DNA from: Acidobacteriota bacterium
GTDB taxonomy: Bacteria > Acidobacteriota > Holophagae > Acanthopleuribacterales > Acanthopleuribacteraceae
Assembly (NCBI GenBank): GCA_020637335.1
Contig: JACJWC010000010.1
Coordinates: 157,737-221,736, forward strand
Direction of reading: 5' to 3'
Length of the DNA: 64,000 nucleotides
The notes under the pieces were generated by a model. That model did not search any database and had not been told where the DNA came from. It saw only the letters and a program-made list of their open reading frames with translations. Shown here in pieces: positions 36,629 to 45,766 of the stretch. The position numbers and the translations under genes were made by a program. The number at the start of each line of letters is the position of its first letter. Positions within the stretch are counted from its first letter, which is position 1.

Positions 36629-39600
36629 TGGATGCGGGCCGGATCCAGAACCACATTGCTGGGAGCCAGATTGCCCATTTCCAGGTTCAGGCTGACCGGA
36701 TCATTTACACTCGGGTTAATGCTCAACGCACTCGGTGAAGCCGTCAGGCTGAAACTGGTCAGGGCCGTCGGTAACACTCCAGGCTTGACAATCGTCACCC
36801 CGCAGGACGCATTGATCCACCGGCTTCCATCGCCAAACACATTGTATTTCACCGTCAGTCGCAAGGAGACCTGGTTTCGGTCGACCCAGAACGCATTGGT
36901 AAACTCGTTTTGCGGTATCCCCACCACGATTCGCGGTTGGGGCGATGCCTGAAAGGTCGACCCATAAAAAAATGAAGAGCTTGAATTATACGGAAAATTG
37001 GAGCCCAAATAGCTGCTGACCCAGGAGGTTCCATTCCACTTTTTGCCTGTTTCAACATCTTCCCAGAGCCAAGCAAACCGATTCTCAGTTAGGGCAGGAT
37101 TGGGAGCCAAGGGATTTGGCGTCAGGTTCAGGCTTAGGTTCATCGGACTCGACAGTGTGGAGTCCACAACGACGGTATTGGGATTGGGATTCACCACTAG
37201 GGTTTGCAGCGGCATGTACACACTAGACCCATTAAACACAACCCGGCTGGCCACCTTGGTTTGGCACAGCGCCGGCGCATTGTACAAGGGGTCTGGACTC
37301 AAATTCGGATCCCATTTCACAAATCGGATTTTCAAGTTGTATTCCGTGTTTTCCAGCCAATCAATCGGCGGGGCGTCGCCCGGTTCACAGCTCACCCAAT
37401 GATGGGTGTAAAAAAACTTTTCCCAGCCCCCACATGTACTCGAAATCCAGCGATTCAAATTCTCAAAGTCCAAGTTGATTGGTGTCCCGTTGACCGGTGT
37501 ATTTGCGTTAACCGCTCGGATCTTTGGATTACCATTCACCTCGAACTCGGCCACCATATACCAGCTTCCCGGGTTTTCTGCCTCGTAAAAGGCCAAGTCC
37601 TCCTGACGGAAACGCGGAGTGACCCGTAAATTGGCAAAAGTACTACTCGTAAGGGGAAATTCTACCCGATGTTGAAGGGGAAAAATTTGAGGAACTCCGC
37701 AGGCATCCCATAACCAACTACACCCGTTAATCGTTGTTGGTGGCGACACATAATTGAATGGCCAACCAACTTCCGCAAGCGAGATTTCCGCATCGTTGGG
37801 TGCCCAATCACAGGGATTTTCCTGCCCCTGCGGATTTCCGTTGTAACGCAACCAAACAGTGTAAGGACCCTCATGATCATTGGGCGAAGCATTGTACATG
37901 TATCTCCTCCCCGACCGGTCGTCTTGTAAACCCATCAATTGCAGGATCGCCCCTTCATCATCCCGACCATAAAAATCCCGGCTTCCATCTCCTGCCCAAA
38001 TATTTTTCAACTCTGTGAGGTAGTTCGTTTGGCATTTCGGAAATTCCACCAGTCCGTTCTCGTGAAAACGAGTTTCAAATGGGCTGGCTGATAGGCCAAA
38101 CCCATCCCAAAAACCAGATCGGCTGGAATCCCCTAAAATCCAGTATTGATTTGAGGGAAACTGAGCTCTAAACCTATATTTGAACCCCAATTGGGTCGTA
38201 ATACCTTTAATATTTTCTAATTCATTCCAAACCGGATTCGGGGTGAACCCTAGTAATCGCAGACCAAAACTTTGCCCTGAAGTTTTCGAAAAACAGGCAT
38301 AATCGATACTTGCTTCGGAAGCATTCGCCGTCAATTTCTTACTGTTATAAATTAAATTTACTTGATCTCCGCCTTGGAACTCCATGTGGAAGTAGTTGCG
38401 GGTAGGTGCAAAGTCGCGGTAACTCTTGATGATCGAGGTCGCACTCGCGGGCATGCCATAGCCATCCCAGCGTTTGCGGATGACCTGGATGTCCTGTTGG
38501 GTCGGGCTCGTGACCAGGCTGGCGGTCAGTTCCAGATCCGTATTGACCGGTCCTTGCGATTGACCCTTCAGGTTGGCTCCGATCCGCACTTCCCAGCCAT
38601 ATTGGGCCGGGGCCTGCGAACCGTAATTCGTGGCATCGTGTAATCGGTCACCCACATTAGCCGCATATCCGCCGTTATACGCGCGGAACTCCCGGGCCGT
38701 TGGCACCATCTGTTGCAACAACGGGTTGCTGCCTTCAAACAAACTGTGGCTGCGATAATAAAACGCAACAGCGCCTGCCCGGATACTGGCTTCATCGACT
38801 TGGCTCAATAAAAGGTTCTGGCCATTCATCAATGCGCTCATCGTATTGCCCGCCGGCGGCACATAGACCACCTGGCTGTTGGGCTGTTCGGACAGATAGG
38901 CATACACCCGGTAGGGTAAATCGCTTTCCACCAAACCCGTCGGACTTCCAAACCAACGGCTCAGATCGTAACTTCCATTGCCCAATGTTGCGGTCAGGTT
39001 GGTCAGCGGGACGGCTTTGAAACGGAGGGTCACCAGACTTCCATCTGTTTCCTCGTGAACCAACTCCAGGTTGAGGTACACCTTGGACATCGCCAACCCA
39101 CTGCTTGAACTGTAAATTACTGTTTGTTGGAACTGTCGCGAGGGTAGACCCGTCTGCGGGTCCGGCAGAACCCGACCCAAACTGGCATCCATCGCCGCAT
39201 GACCAAAATTCGTTACCCCTAACCCGGCCGTAAACGGATCCGTTAACACGAACCGACTCACCTGCGCCGTTGACGACAGCAACGTGGGGCTCTCTGTGTT
39301 GCGCAACATCACCCGAATCCCCCGTTCCGGCCGTCCGGACCCACTCACCAAATTCTTGGGATTATTCAGGGTCAGGTTCAGGGTCGAGTTGGTCCCATTG
39401 AAGTTTAGGGTCTTGCTGTACCACGAGGCTGTCGCATTGAAACCCTGCCAGGCAGCGGCCGTTTGCCAAGTACTTCCATTCCAGTACTGGCCCGTTTCCT
39501 CATCCTGGAACGCAAACGCCCAATTCACCACGTTGGTCCGGCCTCGATCATCGAAGACCAGGTTTAAGGGCGCTGGACTGTTACCCACCAACGTGGTTGG

Positions 39601-41637
39601 CGGTACATATAGATTAATCGCCTCTGGATACTCAAATAGCACCGGGAACACATCTGATTCCACCCACACATTGGTCGAATCCTGATACGACAACTGCACA
39701 TCGATCCCGCTGGGCCCTGCGCCCCAGAATTCCGGCCAACTGGATAAAGTCGCCCAATCCGACCAATTGAATTCAAAGGTCCAATCCTTATCGCAGCCTG
39801 GGTTCGTGTTCGGGCACGACCCATAAATCACCCGAATGCCCATTCCTGTGGTGAAAAACGGGTAACTCAACGACCCGGTCTTGGTGATCCAAATCGGTTC
39901 CACCGGCCGGTTGGGGTTGTTCGACCACACTTCCTCCCAACGCGATCCGTTCCAATAGATCGGGTGGCTGGCATCGCTGCCACGCAGCTTCCAACTGAAG
40001 CGGATCTTGGAGTAATCGCTGACCACGGCCGTGCCCGTCATCACCCCGGTCACCTTGAGCCGGGCCGGCCCCGTTCCGTTCGGGTCCACCCGGAACGTCA
40101 CCTGCTCCGGCACATCGTTAATCTTTTCAATGCGCATCATGCCTTGTTCCTGCACGGTCACACTGCCCACCTTCAGCGCTGGGGAGGACCCGATCTCGTT
40201 GTGCGCGGAAAGAAAGATGTCATACGGCACTTGTTGCCGCAACGGACTCGGCAGGGCATAACTGGTCCCGCTGATCACTTCGTCTTGCCAGTTCGGATTG
40301 AACCAACTCCCGTCAGGGGCCCGCAACCCCAGTCGGTAAGACGTCGCACCCACACTCGCTGCCCAACTGAACGTCGGCTGCGGATTGCTGATCGAACCCG
40401 TTGGATTGATATTCGCAGGAGCTGTTGGCGCCGCTTTCACATAGGTCCTTTGACCCTGATGCGCTTGGGCACTCAATCCTGCCCGGTTGGCGCTGTAGAG
40501 CATGACCCGATAGGTCACATTCGGTGTCATGGCCGGCGGCCGATAACTCGTACCCGTAATCACCTGTGTTGACCAGGTCGGGTTCAAAAAACTCCCATCT
40601 GGCTTCATCAACCCGATGCGATAGGATTCCGCAGCAGGCACCGACCACCAACGAATGTTTGGCGTTGCACTCGTCACGGTGTCACCGCCCATCAACCCCG
40701 TGGGTGTTGGCGGAGGGCCCAACTTCACATTTAACCGGACCGGGGCCGACCAAATCATGCTGCCTTGCCATAAGTAACCCACGCTGATTCGGATCTGCTT
40801 GTCCGCACCGTTCCAAAACCCAGTGCTGAATTGGCTCGGCGTTACCGCCAATTCAATCGCATTCACATCAATCGTGTCATTGGCAAATAACCCTGCATTG
40901 TTACCAGATGGATACACGACCGTCGGCGTACTCGACCAGGCCGATCCGGTCCAGTACTGGCCCGTGGCCGCATCCTGCCAACGCCACGCCACATTCGCCA
41001 GCGGAACCTGGCTTTGGTGGGTTACCTGATAGGGCAGCTTGAGCTGCATCGCTTCACTCGTTCCCGGATACACCACCCACGTTTCCGGGTTGGGCTCAAA
41101 GGCAATCACTGAAGGATTCGGTGATCCAAAATACACATTCACTGGCGCCGATTGTTCTAAGTTGGTTGGCGAACGGTAATAACCCAATTTCACCTGAACG
41201 GTCTTGTTCAGGCTTGGCCCACCATCAATGGCCATTCCGCCAAAAAACGACTCTGGAAATGTTGCTCGGGGTAGGGCAAACACAGCCGTATTGCCGGCAA
41301 TATAGGACGGACCCCAAAATGCCATCGCATTACTGTGGATGCGTTGCCAACTCACCGTTGAGGACCATGCCGCACCATCCCAGTACTTTTCGCCCGACTG
41401 CCACTGCCATACATACTCCGTCGGATTGGGATTAAAAATCTGCTTATGAAGAAACTGGAACACAACCTGGATATCGCCCACACCATCGGGGTCCACATCG
41501 ACCGTTCCCGGCGTCACCGACTGGATCACCAAGGTATCCTTCGACCCTTCCGACCCTCCTTTGATCTGGGCCATCAGCCCCGGCACCATCAGGCCCATCA
41601 AAACGATCCATTTCAATGTTCCAGTTAGCTTTTTCAT
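36532..41637 (-). CDS. Secreted repeat-domain protein, 5' part of the frameshifted RHS giant
   Basis: Frame of 1,701 codons starting at ATG 41637, which follows GGAGAACGCA. Signal peptide about 1-24 (LKWIVLMGLMVPGLMA). Six or more copies of a beta-domain share the core pattern WxW...(Q/K)YWNGSxW...P..F..GFW, with cores near residues 84, 227, 562, 719, 1,535 and 1,679. Two fibronectin-III-like units (about 315-470) hold the repeated segment P-G/D-GS-x-N-P-x-W. The last copy is cut after GFFMAQR by a TGA at 36532-36534, and the missing half-domain lies in another frame immediately downstream (FWNGSNSV). Cell-surface or secreted structural role is likely. The gene ends the secreted-protein operon together with its RHS continuation. 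Confidence 0.8.
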   Translation of the reverse strand: MKKLTGTLKWIVLMGLMVPGLMAQIKGGSEGSKDTLVIQSVTPGTVDVDPDGVGDIQVVFQFLHKQIFNPNPTEYVWQWQSGEKYWDGAAWSSTVSWQRIHSNAMAFWGPSYIAGNTAVFALPRATFPESFFGGMAIDGGPSLNKTVQVKLGYYRSPTNLEQSAPVNVYFGSPNPSVIAFEPNPETWVVYPGTSEAMQLKLPYQVTHQSQVPLANVAWRWQDAATGQYWTGSAWSSTPTVVYPSGNNAGLFANDTIDVNAIELAVTPSQFSTGFWNGADKQIRISVGYLWQGSMIWSAPVRLNVKLGPPPTPTGLMGGDTVTSATPNIRWWSVPAAESYRIGLMKPDGSFLNPTWSTQVITGTSYRPPAMTPNVTYRVMLYSANRAGLSAQAHQGQRTYVKAAPTAPANINPTGSISNPQPTFSWAASVGATSYRLGLRAPDGSWFNPNWQDEVISGTSYALPSPLRQQVPYDIFLSAHNEIGSSPALKVGSVTVQEQGMMRIEKINDVPEQVTFRVDPNGTGPARLKVTGVMTGTAVVSDYSKIRFSWKLRGSDASHPIYWNGSRWEEVWSNNPNRPVEPIWITKTGSLSYPFFTTGMGIRVIYGSCPNTNPGCDKDWTFEFNWSDWATLSSWPEFWGAGPSGIDVQLSYQDSTNVWVESDVFPVLFEYPEAINLYVPPTTLVGNSPAPLNLVFDDRGRTNVVNWAFAFQDEETGQYWNGSTWQTAAAWQGFNATASWYSKTLNFNGTNSTLNLTLNNPKNLVSGSGRPERGIRVMLRNTESPTLLSSTAQVSRFVLTDPFTAGLGVTNFGHAAMDASLGRVLPDPQTGLPSRQFQQTVIYSSSSGLAMSKVYLNLELVHEETDGSLVTLRFKAVPLTNLTATLGNGSYDLSRWFGSPTGLVESDLPYRVYAYLSEQPNSQVVYVPPAGNTMSALMNGQNLLLSQVDEASIRAGAVAFYYRSHSLFEGSNPLLQQMVPTAREFRAYNGGYAANVGDRLHDATNYGSQAPAQYGWEVRIGANLKGQSQGPVNTDLELTASLVTSPTQQDIQVIRKRWDGYGMPASATSIIKSYRDFAPTRNYFHMEFQGGDQVNLIYNSKKLTANASEASIDYACFSKTSGQSFGLRLLGFTPNPVWNELENIKGITTQLGFKYRFRAQFPSNQYWILGDSSRSGFWDGFGLSASPFETRFHENGLVEFPKCQTNYLTELKNIWAGDGSRDFYGRDDEGAILQLMGLQDDRSGRRYMYNASPNDHEGPYTVWLRYNGNPQGQENPCDWAPNDAEISLAEVGWPFNYVSPPTTINGCSWLWDACGVPQIFPLQHRVEFPLTSSTFANLRVTPRFRQEDLAFYEAENPGSWYMVAEFEVNGNPKIRAVNANTPVNGTPINLDFENLNRWISSTCGGWEKFFYTHHWVSCEPGDAPPIDWLENTEYNLKIRFVKWDPNLSPDPLYNAPALCQTKVASRVVFNGSSVYMPLQTLVVNPNPNTVVVDSTLSSPMNLSLNLTPNPLAPNPALTENRFAWLWEDVETGKKWNGTSWVSSYLGSNFPYNSSSSFFYGSTFQASPQPRIVVGIPQNEFTNAFWVDRNQVSLRLTVKYNVFGDGSRWINASCGVTIVKPGVLPTALTSFSLTASPSALSINPSVNDPVSLNLEMGNLAPSNVVLDPARIQWRWKQGSQYWNGSSWDSNAAFRSPGFFMAQR
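36548..36552 (-). other. Site of the frameshift in the RHS giant gene (T5 run)
   Basis: On the minus strand GGC TTT TTC ATG GCA becomes GGC TTT TTT CAT GGC if one T is added. The first reading ends at a TGA 18 bases later; the second continues the beta-domain for 1,480 codons. The heptamer C TTT TTC is not a standard -1 slippage site, so a sequencing deletion, a true mutation or slipped-strand variation are the main explanations. Confidence 0.8.
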
Positions 41638-41705
41638 TGCGTTCTCCATTTGTTAATCAGGTCATTGGGGTTCCGAATTGGGATAGCGGAACCTTCAGGT
41701 TTGAA

Positions 41706-43127
41706 TCAGGCCAATCGCCTTCGTATGCACAGGGCGAGGGTCATCAGCAGGGTTGTCAGGGCCAGCAAGCCCCAGGTTGAGAGGGTGGGTACGGTACGAG
41801 GCGGGAATACCACTTCGCGGATCACAGCTTCATCCGAGCAGTAGGCCTTGATTTGGACCGTTGTGCCCACCAGCGGTTCCGATGGGTAGACAAATCTACC
41901 GCTGGCATCGGTCCACAGGTCAGCCTGGCATTCATCACCAATTTGTAAGGCAAACAGGCTATTTGGATCCCCTTGGATGCGCAAATAAGGATCACCGCGT
42001 CGGGGAAATCCGGCAAAGTCCAAGCTGTAGGGGTCGCCAATGACCTCGGGTGAAACACTCACCCCAAAAAACGCTTCCGAGCCCACATCCAAAGGCGATC
42101 CCAGCAAGGGCGTTAACTGGCCTTGTGGGCTGACGGAAAAGGCGGACCGAAGCCCGTTCCCGCCCACAAACATTCGGTTTTCTTCATCAAAAGCCGCATA
42201 AATGGTTATGAAATCAATTCCCGTTTGATGCGGCGACCCAGGCGAAAGGCTTAAAAAACCATTCGGCCCTATCTGATACATCACAATGATTCGGGTTTCA
42301 TAACCACCTACTGCAATCAGATTGCCTTTTCGAAATAACCAGATGCCGTCATTGGGTAAAGGGAAACTCGGGGTAGCCAGCGGGGTCAAACTGGAACCTT
42401 GCACGTGAAAGCTATAGACTTGGCCGCCCCCGACAACCGTAGCGTACAGGTATTGGCCATCCTCAGACAGCACCAACCCACGCCCATGGCCGGGCAAGGA
42501 CGCCGCAAACGCCGGCGTACCCAATTCACCGGTGACCGGGTCAACCGCAATGCTGAGGATGCCATCACCCTGGTAACAGTTGACAAACAAATTTGAGCCG
42601 TCCGGGCTCAAGGCCAGGGCCTGGGGTGCGTATCCGGTGTAAAGTTCCCCTAAAATCAAGGTTTGCGTTGGGGAAAAAGAACCATTCGTTTCGATTTGAA
42701 ACACGGAAATTCCGTGATTAAAGACATTTGAACTGTAAAGTATCGGCTTTGAAGGATGTTTGGTTAGCCAAATGGGCGAGGTTTCCAAATTATTGGGTCC
42801 GAGTGGCAAATAATAGGGGAAATTGGGTAGTAACTCTAAATGGCCATCCAAAAAACGTCTGTATCCATAAATCACACCTGGATTGGTGTGAGTCGTGTAA
42901 AGGAAGGGCCCCGGGTCTGTCACGGTAACGGAATGTTGGAATTCGAGGAAACCATTAGGTTCAGGCTGAGGATAGACACCATCTGGCAGGGCCCGGAACC
43001 CGCCACCATTGGCCAAGGCGACGTGAACCGAGCAATTGCGATACGGTCGGGTATCAGTGGAATAGACATAGGTCGTTCCTGCCCATACGGGAACCATACC
43101 CAACCCAAGAAGAATGATCGATTTCAT
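41706..43127 (-). CDS. Secreted beta-propeller (lactonase-like) protein with IPTL-CTERM
   Basis: Exported protein of 473 residues. Signal peptide 1-16 (MKSIILLGLGMVPVWA); a seven-bladed beta-propeller of the lactonase/YVTN type fills about 30-370, shown by blade motifs such as LALSPDGSNLFVNCYQGDGILSIAVDPVTG and LVLSEDGQYLYATVVGGG (in parts); a short beta domain (about 380-440) follows, then the sorting tail VPTLSTWG, a hydrophobic helix and RRRLA. This combination predicts a cell-surface or released propeller, possibly binding rather than catalytic. The ATG at 43127 follows GGGAGGGCATTGAA. It lies 1 nt downstream of the small gene stop, so both are coupled, inside the secreted-protein operon. 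Confidence 0.83.
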   Translation of the reverse strand: MKSIILLGLGMVPVWAGTTYVYSTDTRPYRNCSVHVALANGGGFRALPDGVYPQPEPNGFLEFQHSVTVTDPGPFLYTTHTNPGVIYGYRRFLDGHLELLPNFPYYLPLGPNNLETSPIWLTKHPSKPILYSSNVFNHGISVFQIETNGSFSPTQTLILGELYTGYAPQALALSPDGSNLFVNCYQGDGILSIAVDPVTGELGTPAFAASLPGHGRGLVLSEDGQYLYATVVGGGQVYSFHVQGSSLTPLATPSFPLPNDGIWLFRKGNLIAVGGYETRIIVMYQIGPNGFLSLSPGSPHQTGIDFITIYAAFDEENRMFVGGNGLRSAFSVSPQGQLTPLLGSPLDVGSEAFFGVSVSPEVIGDPYSLDFAGFPRRGDPYLRIQGDPNSLFALQIGDECQADLWTDASGRFVYPSEPLVGTTVQIKAYCSDEAVIREVVFPPRTVPTLSTWGLLALTTLLMTLALCIRRRLA

Positions 43128-43128
43128 T

Positions 43129-43449
43129 TCAATGCCCTCCCTTGAGGCGGGCCAGTAAGGCAGCATCCACCACCACTTCAATGGAAGCAGTTTCTGCTTG
43201 CAAATCAATTTCATTGGGCAGGTAAACTAAATCTGGAAAATGGCCCAGGGCCAAGCTCACCCGCGGGTAGCGCAGAGGGATTTTGATTTCCCCGTTTTCA
43301 TCCGTTTGAGTAGTTTGGACCCCAATCGGTGATTCCACTCGAACCGAAATGCCCACCAAAGCGTGGCGCTGTTCATCCAGTAACCGAAGAGTCACCATTT
43401 TGGACTGGACGAATGGAGAAAACACAAGGAGAAAAGAGGACAAAAACAT
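43129..43449 (-). CDS. Small secreted carboxypeptidase-regulatory-like protein
   Basis: Exported protein of 106 residues. Signal peptide 1-16 (MFLSSFLLVFSPFVQS), then a single beta-sandwich domain whose pattern VTLRLLDEQRHALVGISVRV...TDENGEIKIPL matches CarboxypepD_reg-like or Cna-B-like repeats, which commonly occur on cell-surface proteins. The start at ATG 43449 follows GGAAGTGATTTG; a longer frame upstream is rejected because it would remove the signal peptide from the N-terminus. Its stop lies 1 nt before the propeller protein start. It may form a surface module with the neighbours; no catalytic residues are seen. Confidence 0.68.
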   Translation of the reverse strand: MFLSSFLLVFSPFVQSKMVTLRLLDEQRHALVGISVRVESPIGVQTTQTDENGEIKIPLRYPRVSLALGHFPDLVYLPNEIDLQAETASIEVVVDAALLARLKGGH

Positions 43450-43495
43450 CAAATCACTTCCAGTTGGGGTGGGTTTCCCCACCCCTGTTTATTGT

Positions 43496-45709
43496 TTAAT
43501 CGCGGTCACTATTGGAACCGCAGGAAATGGGTCCGTAATTCTGGGTCAGATACTGAATCGCCGGCACCCTTTCTTTGAGATAGGTTAACCCAGCACAATC
43601 GTCTTGCGCCAAATTGTTATAAGTTACATTCACAGACGCATTTGACCGCAAGGGAAAACAGAACCGCTGGGGGGAAATGATTTTGATGACTTCGGTTAAA
43701 TCAAAAAGTTGATTGTGGGAGAGATCCAGGGCATCCAATACGGTTCCGCAGGAAAGTTGAACGGCTGAGTGGACACGGTTATTGGCTGCTATCAATGCTT
43801 TGAGCGATGTTGGAAAGGCCGGCAAAGCAGCCAATTCGTTATCACTCAGATTGATGGCTTCCAGGTGGGTTAACCCGGTAAGGGCGGGCATATGGGTAAT
43901 GTGGTTTTGATTCAGATCCAAAGTTGTCAGATTGGGCAAGCTCAAGGCGGGTACATAGGACAAATCATTGCCCGTCAGGTAGAGTTGGGTTATGGATGCC
44001 GGTAGTTTCGGGAACGTCGCCAATCCATTGAAACGAGCGTCCAAATAGGCCAATTGACCAAACCCGCTCAAGTCCGGCAATTGGGTGACCTGGTTATTGG
44101 CCATACTCAAAACCATTAGGTTGGGGAATTGATCAAGTCCGCTCAAATCAGCAATACCCTTGTTACCGAGGTAGAGGTTGGAAATGTTGGTCAAGGGATC
44201 TGCCGGAATGGGTTCTGCAGGGTTCAAACCCAGCATGGCGGAGACGTACCCGCGGAATTGGGAATCTGGAAAATCGGCAAAGGGGTATTTCAATTGCAAC
44301 ACCTGTTGGGTGCCGTCCGCGAAAATCACCTGCACGGCCACTCCACAGCGAAGTATTTCACCGGAAGCCAAGGGCACTAAATTGGATAAATCAAACGGAA
44401 TATCGGTGGAGAGATGGGCTACTGTGTAAACGCCATTCAGATCGGGGCTACTCGAAAAAAGCGCTTTTTTCTCATTGACCAACAAATAGCTTTGCAGGGA
44501 CGGATTAAGAATATCGGTGTAACTGGTCCCCAACACATCCTGAACCTGAATGTTGCTGAATTGGAATCCCGATGGCAGTTTGGCAAAAACCTCTATCCCT
44601 GAAACCGAACCTTCAACATCCACATTCACGGCATAACCGGAAGGTTGCAGGCTCACCCAAAAATCACGCAGTTCGGCGGACGTCTGTTTGGAGGCCTTGG
44701 CCTTATTTCCCCAGCATACGTAGGCTTCCTGAAGGTCTTGGATATTGATCACCTCAGGCAGGGGTTCGGGTGATGGGGCCAAATTCATATGGGCATTCAA
44801 GGGGGTGACCAAGCTTGTGATCTCATTGACAATGGCTGCCAAGTCATTAACCCCTACGGAGGGGAAGGGTTCGGCAATTCCGGCCACCTGGGTACAGTAA
44901 TCGACAATGCGCAATTCCATGGCCGGGCTAAAGTTGTTGGTCTCATTAGCTTCAACCACGGTGTTGGGTGCATCCGCTTCTGCGTAGAGGTAATAAGTTC
45001 CGAGCGGTTCGGTGGGCACGAAGGAAAGCACACACTCAAAGGTATCGTTCACGCCCAATTGCGGAACGGCACTTTCAAGACCGACCAACAAATCGCTGGG
45101 GCTCGGCATCACAGAGGAGGTGGACAGATAGTAACGGGTGGTACTTGGGGCAGCCTGGGTTGATGCACCTGCGGACCAATCCTGGTTTTCAACAGTCACC
45201 CGAATTTCCACCGGGTCGCCTGCCAGAATGCCGTTGTGCGGGGGATTGACCACCGATGAAATCACCAAATCGGGATAACGAACTGTGATTTCCTGAGAAA
45301 CATTACAATTATTACTGGGATTGCTATCGGAATTGGTGATTTTGGCCACGGCATACACCAGGTTGTCGCCCGGTTCGCCCTCCAAGGGGAATTGCACGTC
45401 ATAATCAATTCCCACGTCTACTTTTGTCAGAGTAGTTACCCAATAATTTGGTGGTGTTACACCCGAACAATTGGGGTCATGGGACTTGTATCCGATAACC
45501 TCAACATTAGAAACGCTTTGACCGGGTGTTCCATTCAACCGCAGGGTAACGGTAACAGTGGTGCTACCCCCCACATCAATAGATAGGCTGTCGGCCATTA
45601 CGCTAACGACTTGGAGGTCCTGGGCAAGCATGGGCAGGCCCACGAACAGGAACAGCCACGCTGCATTCGCGCGCCTTGTGGAAAAAAATTTTAGGGTACT
45701 TTGAAACAT
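43496..45709 (-). CDS. Secreted CARDB and leucine-rich-repeat protein
   Basis: Exported protein of 737 residues. Signal peptide 1-29 (ends LPMLAQ). Two CARDB-type beta-sandwich domains lie at about 35-145 and 147-270; the pattern APNTVVEANETNNFSPAMEL near 250-270 is the classic CARDB ending. A dockerin-like helical patch and a beta region cover 275-500. A leucine-rich-repeat solenoid of about eight short repeats (LxxLxLxxNxIxxLPxLxxL type, for example LTTLDLNQNHITHMPALTGL) spans about 515-690, then a cysteine-containing cap. Such LRRs usually bind protein ligands at the surface. The ATG at 45709 follows AAGGAGAACAAAC. It lies 57 nt after the first giant gene in the same unit. Confidence 0.85.
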   Translation of the reverse strand: MFQSTLKFFSTRRANAAWLFLFVGLPMLAQDLQVVSVMADSLSIDVGGSTTVTVTLRLNGTPGQSVSNVEVIGYKSHDPNCSGVTPPNYWVTTLTKVDVGIDYDVQFPLEGEPGDNLVYAVAKITNSDSNPSNNCNVSQEITVRYPDLVISSVVNPPHNGILAGDPVEIRVTVENQDWSAGASTQAAPSTTRYYLSTSSVMPSPSDLLVGLESAVPQLGVNDTFECVLSFVPTEPLGTYYLYAEADAPNTVVEANETNNFSPAMELRIVDYCTQVAGIAEPFPSVGVNDLAAIVNEITSLVTPLNAHMNLAPSPEPLPEVINIQDLQEAYVCWGNKAKASKQTSAELRDFWVSLQPSGYAVNVDVEGSVSGIEVFAKLPSGFQFSNIQVQDVLGTSYTDILNPSLQSYLLVNEKKALFSSSPDLNGVYTVAHLSTDIPFDLSNLVPLASGEILRCGVAVQVIFADGTQQVLQLKYPFADFPDSQFRGYVSAMLGLNPAEPIPADPLTNISNLYLGNKGIADLSGLDQFPNLMVLSMANNQVTQLPDLSGFGQLAYLDARFNGLATFPKLPASITQLYLTGNDLSYVPALSLPNLTTLDLNQNHITHMPALTGLTHLEAINLSDNELAALPAFPTSLKALIAANNRVHSAVQLSCGTVLDALDLSHNQLFDLTEVIKIISPQRFCFPLRSNASVNVTYNNLAQDDCAGLTYLKERVPAIQYLTQNYGPISCGSNSDRD

Positions 45710-45766
45710 GTTTGTTCTCCTTCAAACGGATCTTGAGTTCAAATCAAGAAATCTATTGGATTGGAA

